From NCBI GenBank assembly GCA_030848705.1, contig CM061236.1, forward strand, positions 57,927,481 through 57,991,480: DNA of 64,000 nucleotides, read 5' to 3'. This document shows positions 9,260 to 19,757 of the stretch, in pieces. Position 1 is the stretch's first letter. Every line of letters begins with the position of its first letter. Under the pieces are notes generated by a model, which saw only the letters and a program-made list of their open reading frames with translations, was not told the DNA's origin and made no database searches. The translations under genes were made by a program, and so were the position numbers. The stretch comes from Heracleum sosnowskyi (lineage: Eukaryota > Streptophyta > Magnoliopsida > Apiales > Apiaceae).

Positions 9260-11483
9260 TGCTAGCATATGGATTCTGAAATTGTGCATATGGAGCAAAC
9301 ATGTTAGGCATAACAGGCATTGTAGGCATAGAACTATTCATTGCAGGCTTGGGCATTTTCACATTAGCAGTTTTCTTAACAGATTTGCAGTTAGTAGATA
9401 AATGACTAACACTTCCACAATTGACACACGTCTTTCTAGGAGCATATTTATCAGGTGTGTAATTGTTGTGTTTGTTAATCCCTACTTTGCCATTCCTGTT
9501 ATTCTTTTTGTTTCCCTTAACCTCAACTTGAACTTTCTCTAACTTGTCCTTCAATTGCTTGTTAGACAAGTGACCTACATTAGCTCTCTCAACAGGCTTC
9601 TCAACTTTCTTTGAATTACTAGACTCACCTTGAACAAAGTTCTTGGTGACAGGACCATACTTGTTATTAAGTCTAGTGAGTTTATTTTTTCTTTTCTCTG
9701 TCAACGAAACAGCCTGATCGGTTGATGGTTCATCTGTCAACGAAACATTGCATTCCGTTGACATATCAACCTTCAACAAATGATCATTGTTGTTTGTTGA
9801 CTCTGTTTCTGATTCTAAGGTTTCACCAACATACCCTAGCTTCTCTTTGTTCTTTTTCCATGATTGCTCACAGAAAGATTCCATACCTTGAACATTAATG
9901 ATGTTGGTGGCAACATTCCTGGCATCTTTCCATTTTGCAATCACACTTTGTTCTATCTCAAGTTGTGTTTTAAGAATTTCTTCTCTTTGTAACACGTTCT
10001 CAAGTTCCTTCTTAGCATCCCAACTAACACATCTCATTTTCTCAAATTCAATGAGCTGTGCTTCTAACATTGCATTCCTATCACTTAAGAGCAAATTAGT
10101 CTCTTTTATTCTTGAATTCTCTTTGGTAAGTGATTTAAGAGTAACACGCAAATTATATAGTACAGTAGACATTTCATTTACTGCACTATCGCATTTCTCT
10201 TTAGAAAGCTCAGAAAGATTAGTAATTGTTACCTGGTTGCTTGAGGAGCTTGCTTCCTGCTCATGATTGTTAGCCATAAGAGCCAAGTTGACATACTCAA
10301 CATCATCATCAGAATCTTCACCATTACCAGCCCAATCATACTCCTGAGACATGAAAGCCTTTTCTTTTTGCTTAAGAAGTTCAAAGTATTTCTTTTTATA
10401 ATCAACAGACTCAAATTTCCTGTTGCCCTTCTCAATCTTGGGCTTTCTGCAGTCTCCAGCAAAGTGACCAAGCATTCCACAATTGAAACATTTAGATTTA
10501 GACTTTTCAATCCAGTTACTTTTGTTAGGTTGAAAGTCTCTCCTTGGTGGCCTTGCTTCTGAGTTTCTCTTGAACTTGAACTTAGAGAATTTTCTTGACA
10601 GAAAAGCAATGTGTTCATCAATCTCATCTAAGTCATCCAAGTTGGCTGGTTCTGATTCTTCTTCTTCTGTCATCTTGCCTTTACCCTTGCTAACATCACT
10701 CCTACAACTAGCTCGACTAGTTGTGGCCTTTGCAGCTTCTTCATTGTCATCTTCCAGTTGGTTCACAGATGCAATCAATGCAACAGATCCACCTTTCTTC
10801 TGTACCTTTTCAATTTCTTCATCTTGCTCCATTTCTAACTCATATGTCTTCAAGGTTCCATAAAGCCTTTCAAGAGTGTAGTCTTTGTACTCTTGAGTGT
10901 TTCTGAGAGAAACAGTCATAGGCTTCCATTCTTTTGGAAGAGCTCTAAGAAATTTAAGGTTTGAATCCTTGGTTTGATAGATCCTCCCATACAACTTTAA
11001 TCCATTCAAAAGCTTTTGAAACCAACTAATCGTGTCATTTAGGGTTTCACCAGCTTTAAAATGAAAATGCTCATATTGTTGTATAAGGAGCTGCATTTTG
11101 TTTTCCCTAACTTGCTCAGTACCTTCACAGAGAGTTCTAACAGTGTCCCATACTTCTTTGGAGGTTGTACAGTTTATGACATTGTCAAACATCTCTTGCT
11201 CCAAACCATTAAACAGAATGTTCATGGTTCTTTTATCTTTATGGACTTCTGCAACATCTTCAATAGTCCATTCTGAGACAAGTTTTGGAATTTCCACATC
11301 AGGAGCATCATCTGGCAGTCCAACTCTAGATGCAAACTTCATGGGAACGTGTGGACCTTTCTCAATGCAGTCTACATATCTCTCATCCATAGACATGAGA
11401 TGTAAATGCATCTTTACTTTCCAGTGAAAGTAATTGTCCTTATCAAGAACTGGTATCTTTACACCTGCATCCTTCTTCACCAT
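9255..11483 (-). CDS. gag: Element B Gag, N-terminal 743 codons (continues at 890-648)
   Basis: This is a copia Gag with a UBN2-type core (YFHWKVKMHLHL, LFNGLEQEMFDNVINC, QQYEHFHFKAGETL) in about residues 15-260. A first zinc knuckle CFNCGMLGHFAGDC is at about 332-345. A long heptad-rich coiled-coil region (about 450-570) follows, then a segment with three copies of the family word TCAACG or its complement (SLTDEPSTDQ area, plus positions about 9700-9770). A second knuckle CVNCGSVSHLSTNC is at about 686-699. The ATG at 11483 follows the primer site by about 47 bases. The frame is intact except for the insertion of A. Confidence 0.9.
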
Positions 11484-11529
11484 GGTTACTGTTTTGGTCT
11501 TGATCTTTAAACTTCTTGTATGTTAGAAG

Positions 11530-11544
11530 CTCGCTCTGATACCA
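11530..11544 (-). promoter_or_regulatory. Element B primer binding site
   Basis: The minus strand reads TGGTATCAGAGCGAG two bases after the LTR edge. This is the initiator Met tRNA type. Confidence 0.9.
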
Positions 11545-11546
11545 AT

Positions 11547-12334
11547 TGTTAATCCCAAATGACCTAACAGAATTGTAGAAGGGGGGTTGAATACAATTCT
11601 TGATATTTCTTAAACTTAAAACAACTTACAAATAAAAACTGAACTTAAAGTAAAAATCACAAGCACATAAATAATTTCAGTTGGATTGTTTGATGATCCA
11701 ACTGAAGTGATTTTTATTGCGGAAATAATCTGTGATACAAAATGTACACAGCTACTCAGTTACAAGATTGTAGAGAAGTATGCTCTCAAAGATAGCTAAT
11801 ACAAACTATTTGTTTTTCTTCTCTTCTCTTTAAAGTAACTGCTACACTTGGTTATAAATCCCCAAGTTTACAATTCTACGTTTGGCTAAACTAAAGAACA
11901 ATAGTAGTAACCATCAGTAGCTTGCTTTTCATTCCTTTTGTCCAATGGTCCTTGGAGATCTTTGCTTTTATCCTCATGTTTATTTTAATCATTCCCAAGA
12001 GCCTTATTGGAAATTGGAATGTTTCCTTATTTCCAGTAACCATTTTGATGGCTTCCAATGCAAAGTACACTTCCATATCTCCTTTAGATCTGTTCAGTAA
12101 ACTGTCACTATCACTTTGTCAACTGTTCAAAAAGCAATAGTGATTCGTTGATAGCAGGGAGATGTGTTTCGTTGATAGCTTTATTCTTCATTCCGTTGAT
12201 GGTGTTTCCTTCGTTTCGTTGATGGTGTTTCCCTCGTTTCGTTGATGGGTAAACTCCATACCGTTGACAGAGTGATCTTCATACCGTTGACATGTCTTCA
12301 CTTAGGCTAAAGATACGAAAATAGAGGTATTTCA
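11547..12334 (-). repeat. Element B 5' LTR (right edge estimated)
   Basis: The plus strand begins TGTTAATCCC with the C-run block (gaaggggggttgaatac) typical of the LTR ends here. A minus-strand TATA-like tttataa lies near 11853. The right edge is placed at ttca|catac, which gives a sense start TGAAATACC resembling A's TGAAAGGC; this is inference because the partner LTR is not in the window. Confidence 0.6.
12146..12291 (-). repeat. CGTTGA word cluster in U3 of the B LTR
   Basis: Seven copies of CGTTGA (as cgttgata, cgttgatg or cgttgaca) lie in about 145 bp, all in the same orientation on the plus strand. The word returns three times in B's gag near 9700-9770, twice in the opposite orientation. 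Confidence 0.85.
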
Positions 12335-13176
12335 CATACTACTTTTACGAGCCAAAACTGTTTGATTAATTTAAAAGAGTGTTGTTCTTAAATGTTTAAG
12401 CCAAAACTATATTTGATATATTTATAATCAAATTGTCTTACTAAAAGCCATGCCATTAGTATCTTGAAACTAATTTTGACTTGAAACTTGGGTTTGTCAT
12501 TAGTATCTCTCTAATTGTAATTGTTATAAGTTTCATAATTTGCATGACTTTTTTTTTCGGGACCCCTAAAATCGATACACAATTGATTTTTCGTTCGCTT
12601 AAAAGTCATAGATGACCAATGAATTTCAAGGTGAATTTTTTACCATAATCCTCTTGGAAAATTTCAAGAGGATTCCCAAATTTTTGTAATTTGTGAAGCA
12701 TTTTTCGATTTATTTCACAAAATAGATTTTATCGTAAAGTATTAGGTTTTTCATGCATTGTTAAATTGTCCATGCATATTTGAATTTTGTAATAGCTATC
12801 TAGCTTGGAAAACATAACCCCAACATGTCTCCTTGTTTAAAGGAAGTTTGATCCTTTTCTACCAACCAAAAACCTTATTTTCCATCTATAAATACCCCCT
12901 CCCCCAATTTCCCCTCATTCAATCAAGCCTCCAAGAGCCAAACTTATGCTGAAGAAATACACTCTTGAAACACTCTCTCTACTGCTCCAAAGTTGCAAAA
13001 ACGTTTTTCTTCACCGTTCTTGGTCCATAGCACACACCCTTGGTCGCCTTTGTTTAGACAACCACAAGAATTTAGACAGCCTCTAGGTGACCTTGGGAGC
13101 CCATAAAAGTTAGATTTTAAAGCCCTTATTCCGGTCATTTTCCGGCTACCCTTTTTATGTGTTTTAGGCTTCCTAA
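12335..13176. other. Unassigned region with promoter/LTR-like features
   Basis: There is no ORF of note. On the plus strand ctataaataccccctccccc at about 12886 is a strong TATA-box context, followed by a C-rich leader. It resembles the TATA region of the X LTR (about 12 bases around 32261 on the minus strand). It is probably a fragment of a gypsy-type LTR that joins the broken end of C near 13177. Family and edges are not determined. Confidence 0.4.
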
Positions 13177-15867
13177 CTAGCTTGTATCTCTTGTAATTTC
13201 CTCTTTTATGTACATGGGAGTATAATCACCATTATAATTCTTTCCTTCATCAAATCTTCTCCTTATAGTTGACAGAATCATGTCACTCCATTCCTTGCAC
13301 AATTTATTCTTCCATCTCAGCAAATAATGAACATATTTCAGTTCCTTTGTAGTTTTCATCAATAGCTCTTGAATGGACAGAATCTTTACAGTGCCATCTT
13401 TCATGAAGTACAGAAGCTTTTCTTTCTTTTCATAACCATCATGACAATCTATAACTATATCAAACAAGTCAAACAGTGCCATCTTTCATGAAGTACAGAA
13501 TCAGAAACATCAATTTCACTACATCATAGGCATGATCCAAAGCAGAAGGAAAGGTAACGGATTCAAAAGATCTATACCATGAATTTTTCCATTCATATTG
13601 TCTAAGTGCCTCAGCAGGAGAAATTTCAGAAGGAACAGAAAAATCTTGTCTGAGATCTTTTCCAGTAGTAGCCTTGCCAGCCATGAATGTGCTTGATGAA
13701 CCAAAGTTGGTTCCAAGACTAGCTTTGATTGTTGTAGCAAGCTGATCCTTCTCTTCATTATTATCATCACTGTCATCACTATCATCAGCATCAGAATCAT
13801 CAGGAACATTAGGATCAGGAATAGCAATACCTTTTAATTTATCCTGTGATTCTGTGATAGTATCTGTCATTGGTCTGGAGCTTAGTGGCTGTATCAGGAT
13901 TGGCTCAGCATCAGGAGCACCACTAGCGACAGGAGCAACACCGTCAGGATTTGATAAGCTTGCATCAAGATATGATACTGATGGTTCTTGTGTAGCATGA
14001 GGTTCAGAAGCTGCTTTAACACTTTGAGTTAAAGGTTCTTGTGTACTTCCCTCAGTGACAGTGTCCTCGACCAATCTTTTATTTTCACCAGAAATCCCTT
14101 GAGCATTGTCAGGAAAATTCTCAGAAGTTGTAGCTTTGCCTGCATCTTCAGAAGTAAAAGATGGTTCTTGTGTGGCTGGAATGTTGATGTCTTCCTTCTC
14201 CCTTTGAGAAAATGGTTCTTGTGGGACCATTCCAATAGTTATGCCTTCACCCAAACTTTGATTGAGTAGTTCTTGTGGGGCAGGATCATCAATAGCTGCT
14301 GAATCACATTGAGATTCAGGTTCTTGTGGGCTTTATCCTTTCAGCTTCTTTTGTCTATGAAAGACTAACTCCTCTGCCTTTCTCTTTTTGTCCATTGGAT
14401 GTGAGAATCCAAGTTTAGAAGCAGTCTCAGCAACCTTCTCCCATGAAATATCAACAAGTCTGGTAGTTGGAGAGGCCTTTGCTGGAGAGTCTGAAATAGA
14501 GACAATTTGACTTTGTGCAGCATCAGGAATACCAACGTCAGGATTTGCTAGAGCATCAGGATTTGATTGCTCATCAGGATTTGAAGTATCCTGACCATCA
14601 GTACCCTGCTTCTTTTCCAAAGGAATATGATACCTGCTCTTTGATAATTTCTTTTTCTTCTGTGGCTTAGCAGATGGAGCCACAACTACAACAGCAGTAT
14701 CAGCAACTTCCTTGACTATCTTGATCTATGAGGAAATACGTAAATCATCCTCAGAATCAGTCTCATCCCTGAGAACTAATTTTCTCTTCACAGAAACAGC
14801 CTCAATCACCTTATCAGCCTTCTTTTGAACCAGGACCCCTTGTACACCCCCTTGTACCTTCTTTTTAATGTGTGGTGTAGAGGAGAAATCCTTTGATCCT
14901 GATTGTCTTCCAGACACATCAGATCTAGCTGATTTCTTAGGTTTTACAACTAAAGTCTTTTGGGAGACAATAGAGGTGGCTGTTGACTGTTTGGACTGTT
15001 TGGGAGGCATGCTTGGGTCAGGAACAAGGTGTGATTGGCCTTGCCCCATAGCATTAGAAATTAAACCATAACAAGTAGGCATTTTCTCATGCAAGAAAAG
15101 CCTGACCTCATCAGGAATAAAGGCATTGCCTATAAAACCATTTGCCTTATCACAATTGACTAAGGACTTCAAGTTGTTCTCTGTAATTCTACAAATAGGT
15201 AGAACCACATCATCCTCAAAAGTAACACCAGGACATAAGTGATTGAATATTAATTGGAAAAATCTAATAAAACAGACATAGCCTAATTTATCAGCTTTTC
15301 TATCACTTAAAGCTTTCAACACAAAACTGCCATAATCAAAAACTTTAGAGTAGATAAGAGAGTGCCCAATTTTGAGTGATCCTGATGGCAGAGCATCAAA
15401 ATTAGATGTCTTATTCAGGAAGCATCTGCTGAGTGTGTCGAAAAAGTAATTCCACTCCCGTTTAAGCTTCGTCCTGAAGAGATTACCATATCTCTTAACT
15501 TCCCCATTGTAACCTAATTTTGTAACAAACTCAAAAAGAGTCGAGTCTGAAACATTATCAGGAACAACATCACCAAGAACAGGTAAATGCAGGGCTTCCT
15601 CCACAATTGCAGGAGTCACACAGTGATTAACTCCATTCCATTCAAAGTTCATCAGGATTGAGCCAAAATTGTATTTTCCAAAAGAAACTGTATTCCATAC
15701 CTGCATAACTGACTTGAAAGAAACACTCGCAGGTTCTGTTAGAGCATTTGGATTATATGGAACTCAGTAGGCAATTCCTGATGGTCTAGAATATCTACAA
15801 AATTATTAGTGGGAAAAGTAACACCACTAATCACAGTCCGTTTGTTCATGAATGATGAAGACGCCAT
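13177..15867 (-). pseudogene. Element C env-like ORF, broken and truncated
   Basis: The sense order starts at MASSSFMNKR (15867). It continues in segments at 15739-15867, 14726-15706, 14333-14683, 13469-14254 and 13177-13482, separated by stops or frame changes. The N-terminal part corresponds to the E ORF: REWNYFFDTLSRCF, NFDALPSGSLKIGHSLIY and FFQLIFNHLCPG match the order of motifs there. The middle is disordered, with repeated Asn-Pro-Asp units that come from the word AATCCTGAT. The last part (LLYFMKDGTV, ELKYVHYLLRWKNK, YTPMYIKEEI) matches the E C-terminal domain (LLYFMSDGRV, ELEYVLYLL, NAYIPKYRD) and then is cut off. An 'envelope' role is only positional; no membrane segment is seen. Confidence 0.75.
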
Positions 15868-16360
15868 TGTTACTGTGTAAAAACTTGAGAATTGAGATTG
15901 AAAAACTAGGGTTCGTAAGCACAAAGAGAAAGAAGAAGATGAAAAACTGATGATGTGAGAGTAAACGGTAATTTAGAAAATCAAATTTATTTTGTTAAAA
16001 CAAAATATTACTCTCAATGACAGGTGGCAAAATATGATTTGTGCAAAAATGATTAGTGGACAAATTACGTGTGTAATTAAACATAACTGCACCGCTTTTT
16101 ATGTGTATCTATATGTATATATCTATCAGTGTGACACACGCGCGCATACAGTTGTCCAATAAAAACTCAAACGTTTCTCATTAGTAACTGACGAAAAATT
16201 GGGCACAAATTAAGCAATGAAATACTGACCTGTACATCAGGATTGACTAGTTGACTTCCTGTCAGGATTGAGTCCTATCAGGATTTGATCAGAATTACAT
16301 ACCTTACTGAATGACCATCAGGATTTGACAATCATCAGGAATTCCTCTCTGTAGCTTTCC
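15868..16360 (-). other. Element C spacer between pol and env-like ORF
   Basis: About 490 bp without an ORF of note. It has a TA/GT-rich microsatellite-like stretch near 16100-16145 and four copies of TCAGGATT at 16237-16325. Unlike E, no 132-aa antisense ORF is visible here. Confidence 0.6.
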
Positions 16361-19300
16361 TCAAAAATTCTCAAAATTCATCATTCCAAGTTCATTCACC
16401 AACTTATTGAAAGTAGCTTCAGGCAGTAGCTTGGTGAATATATCAGCTAGTTGTTGATCAGTAGAAACAAAGTGAAGTTCAATTGGTCCTTCCAGAACCT
16501 GTTCTCTTATGAAGTGATATCTAATACTGATGTGTTTAGTAATAGAATGTTGAACTGGATTTCCTGTCATTACAATAGCACTTTGGTTATCACAATAAAT
16601 AGGGATTTTTGAGTATGACAGGCCATAATCTAACAACTGATTTCTCATCCACGTTATCTGAGCACAGCAACTTCCTGCAGCAATGTACTCAGCTTCTGCA
16701 GTTGAGGTAGAAATTGACTTTTGCTTTTTACTGAACCAAGAGAATAATCATCCACCCAAAAACTAACAGCTTCCTGAAGTATTTTTTCATGCAAAATCAG
16801 CATCTGAATAACCACACAAACCAAAATCTGATTCCCTTGCATACCAAAGGCCAAGAGAAGGAGTGCCTTTGAGATATCTGAACATTCTTTTAACTGCAAT
16901 CAGATGAGGTTCCCTAGGTTTTGCTTGAAATCTTGCACACAGACAAGTTGCAAACATGATATCTGGTCTACTTGCAGTGAGATACAACAAAGAGCCAATC
17001 ATTCCTCTGTAGTGAGTTACATCTACCTCAGTACCTTGATCAGGATCAAGTTTGATAACTGTAGATATGGGAGTACTTGCAATAGCACAATCTTGCATGT
17101 TAAACCTTTTCAATAAATTCTTTGTATATTTTGACTGATTGATAAAAATGCCTTCATCAGTCTGTTTAACTTGAAGACCAAGAAAATAACTCATTTCTCC
17201 CATCATGCTCATTTGATATCTTGACTGCATAAGCTTAGAAAACTTTTCACAGAGCTTATTGTTTGTTGACCCAAAAATGATATCATCCACATAAATCTGA
17301 ACTAAAAGAAAATCCTTACCATGATTCAAATAGAATAGAGTCTTATCAATAGTACCTCTTTTGAATCCACTTTCCAGTAAGAATTGAGCTAGAGTTTCAT
17401 ACCAGGCTCTTGGAGCTTGCTTTAGTCCATAAAGTACTTTATCCAATCTATAAACATGATTTGGATATTTAGGATCAATGAAACCAGGAGGTTGTTCAAC
17501 ATATACTTCTTCCTCCAGTTCACCATTTAAGAAAGCACATTTAACATCCATCTGGAAAACCTTGAATTTCTTATGAGCTGCATATGCCAGAAAGATCTTG
17601 ATGGCCTCTAGTCTTGCAACAGGAGCAAAAGTTTCATCATAATCAATTCCTTCTTGTTGAGAATACGCCTTTGCAACTAGTCTTGCTTTGTTTCTGATAA
17701 TTACACCATCTGAATCAGTCTTATTTTTGAAAATCCATTTTGTACCAACAATTGACCTATTCTTTGGTCTTGGCACTAGTTTCCAGACTTCATTCCTTTC
17801 AAATTCATTCAATTCTTCTTGCATTGCAGTAACCCAATAAGCATCTTTAAGTGCATCTTCAACTTTCTTTGGCTCCTCCTTTGACAGAAAGTTATTATAT
17901 AGACATTCATTTTGAGTTGCACTTCTTGTCTGAACACCTGCATCAGGATCTCCAATTATCAAATCAGGAGTATGACTTGTAGTCCATTTCCTTGCTGGTG
18001 GTAAGTCATTTCTTGATGTAGATGCTCTCCCTGGATTGGTGTTATCTTGATTAGAAGAATTTGTTTCATTAGAAGCTCCCCCTGAATTATTGTTATTTCC
18101 TCCTGATGAATTATCAGGGTTGTCACTTGAATCAGTATCTGAAGAATTTTGTCCTGATGATTGAGTTGACTCTGAATTTGTAGTAGTTTGTTGTTGCTCC
18201 CCCTCAAAATTTGCACTACTTGATGAATCATCATTATTTGCATCATTAGTATTAGCACCATCAGTAATTGGTGCTCCATCAAGATTTGGTGTGTCATCGG
18301 GATTTGATGGATCATCAGGATTCGGTGACCCATCAGTATCTGATGAATTGTCAGAATCTGATTCATTTTCTTCAGGTTCCTTGGTAGCTTCATTTTCAAA
18401 AACCAATCTATCATGTGAGTCTTCATTCAATCCAATTATCTTCTTGTCATCAAAAGATATGTGTATTGACTCCATGACAGTCCTTGTTCTCAAGTTAAAA
18501 ACTCTAAAGGCTCTTGATGCAGGATAGCCTATGAAAATTCCCTCATCAGCCTTTGTTTCAAATTTCCCTAGCTGTTCAGGATGAGTTCTGAGAACAAAAC
18601 ATTTACAGCCAAACACATGCAGATGCTTCAAACTTGGTTTCTTCTCCTTGAGCATTTGATAGGGAGTAACACCATGTCTGTTTATTAAAGTGATATTTTG
18701 AGTATAGCATGCTGTGTTGACTGCTTCTGCCCAGAAATATGTAGGTAATTTAGCTTCTTCCAACATAGTTCTGCCAGCTTCAATAAGAGTTCTATTTTTC
18801 CTTTCAACTACTCCATTTTGCTGAGGTGTGCCAGGAGCAGAGAATTGTTGAATAATTCCTTTGTATTTGCAGAACTCTTCCATCTTTGAATTCTTGAATT
18901 CAGTACCATTATCACTCCTCAGTATCTTGACTTTGTACTTTGTGGTTGTCTCAATCATTCTCACATGATCCAACAGTATTTCAGGAGTTTCATCTTTTCT
19001 GTGCAGAAAATACACCCAGGTGAATCTAGAATATTTATCAACAATTACAAGAGTGTACCTTTTCTTACTGATGGACCTAATGTTGACTGGTCCAAATAGA
19101 TCAAGATGCAGCATGTGATATGGTTCTTTAATAGAGGATTCTGATTTACTCTTAAATGATGTCCTTCTTTGTTTTGCCTTTTGACAAGCATCACAGAGTC
19201 CATCAGGAGTATACAAAGCTTTAGGTAATCCTCTCACTAAATCTTTCTTAACCAACTCATTGATATTGCTGAAGTTGAGATGAGAAAGCTTCTTATGCCA

Positions 19301-19714
19301 ATTCCAACTTTCATCTACTGATGCTTTACTGATGAGACATGTAGGGGAGCCATCAGTATTTGAGAGAATGTTGGCTTCATAAATGTTACCATGTTTGTAG
19401 CCAGTCAATGCTATTTTTCCTGTTTCTTTGCTGACTACTTCACAATGTGTGGAATAGAAATTAACATGATAACCTCTGTCAGTGATTTGACTAATACTCA
19501 ACAGGTTGTGTTTTAGTCCCTTCACTAGAGCTACTTTTTCAATGATGACATTGCCAATGATTATATTGCCATATCCCAAAGTTTGTCCAATGTTTCCATC
19601 TCCATAAGACACAGTTGGGCTAGCTTTTTCCTCATATTCTGATAACAGGGCTTTGTTTCTAGTCATGTGCACAGAACATCCATTATCCATGACTAACACA
19701 TTTTTCTTTTTACC
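16361..19714 (-). pseudogene. pol: Element C pol (protease, integrase, RT, RNase H) with nonsense codons in RNase H
   Basis: The frame starts at CAG|GGT and runs to the stop at 16361. The protease motif is DNG (VMDNGCSVHM) instead of DSG, the Asp codon being at 19685-19687. The GAG-pre-integrase part has WNWHKKLSHLNF. The integrase has the DDE residues in LHLDLFGP, ILRSDNGTEF and PQQNGVVERKN. RT shows FQMDVKCAFLNGE and YVDDIIFGS. RNase H shows SDADFA, STAEAEYIAA and CDNQSAIVM. The frame is continuous through to the end, but RNase H carries a short deletion after SDADFA with TGA at 16787-16789, TAG near 16763 and TGA near 16748. The integrase-RT linker is Asn-Pro-Asp rich, from the family word. 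No autonomous function is expected. Confidence 0.88.
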
Positions 19715-19757
19715 CTGCAATCTGAATGTTAAAACACTAGTTAGAATGTTTAGGAAC
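19715..19757 (-). other. Element C gag-pol junction, intron-like GT...AG segment
   Basis: It begins with GT after the Trp codon of the Gag tail QQVWVPK, contains the Gag stop TAG and a T-rich run, and ends CAGATTGCAG just before pol codon GGT. It is 43 bases long, and removal joins the frames. The layout is the same as in B, although the natural frame offset differs (+1 here, -1 in A and B). Confidence 0.35.

Larger units (their letters stand above)
1..12334 (-). mobile_element. Element B: Ty1/copia (SIRE-like) retrotransposon, left part off window
   Basis: Read on the minus strand, the order from right to left is 5' LTR, primer binding site, gag, and the start of pol (protease, GAG-pre-integrase), which runs off the left edge. 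It is split by element A at 896-9254. The SIRE-like assignment is inferred from the large two-knuckle Gag, the stop between gag and pol, and similarity to C and E. The right LTR edge is an estimate, because the other LTR and the target duplication of B are not in the window. Confidence 0.85.

Noticed and set aside
10570..10863. Plus-strand ORFs opposite B gag (also 9898-10266, 11098-11427)
   Set aside because: They are shadows of the gag frame, without repeats in other elements.
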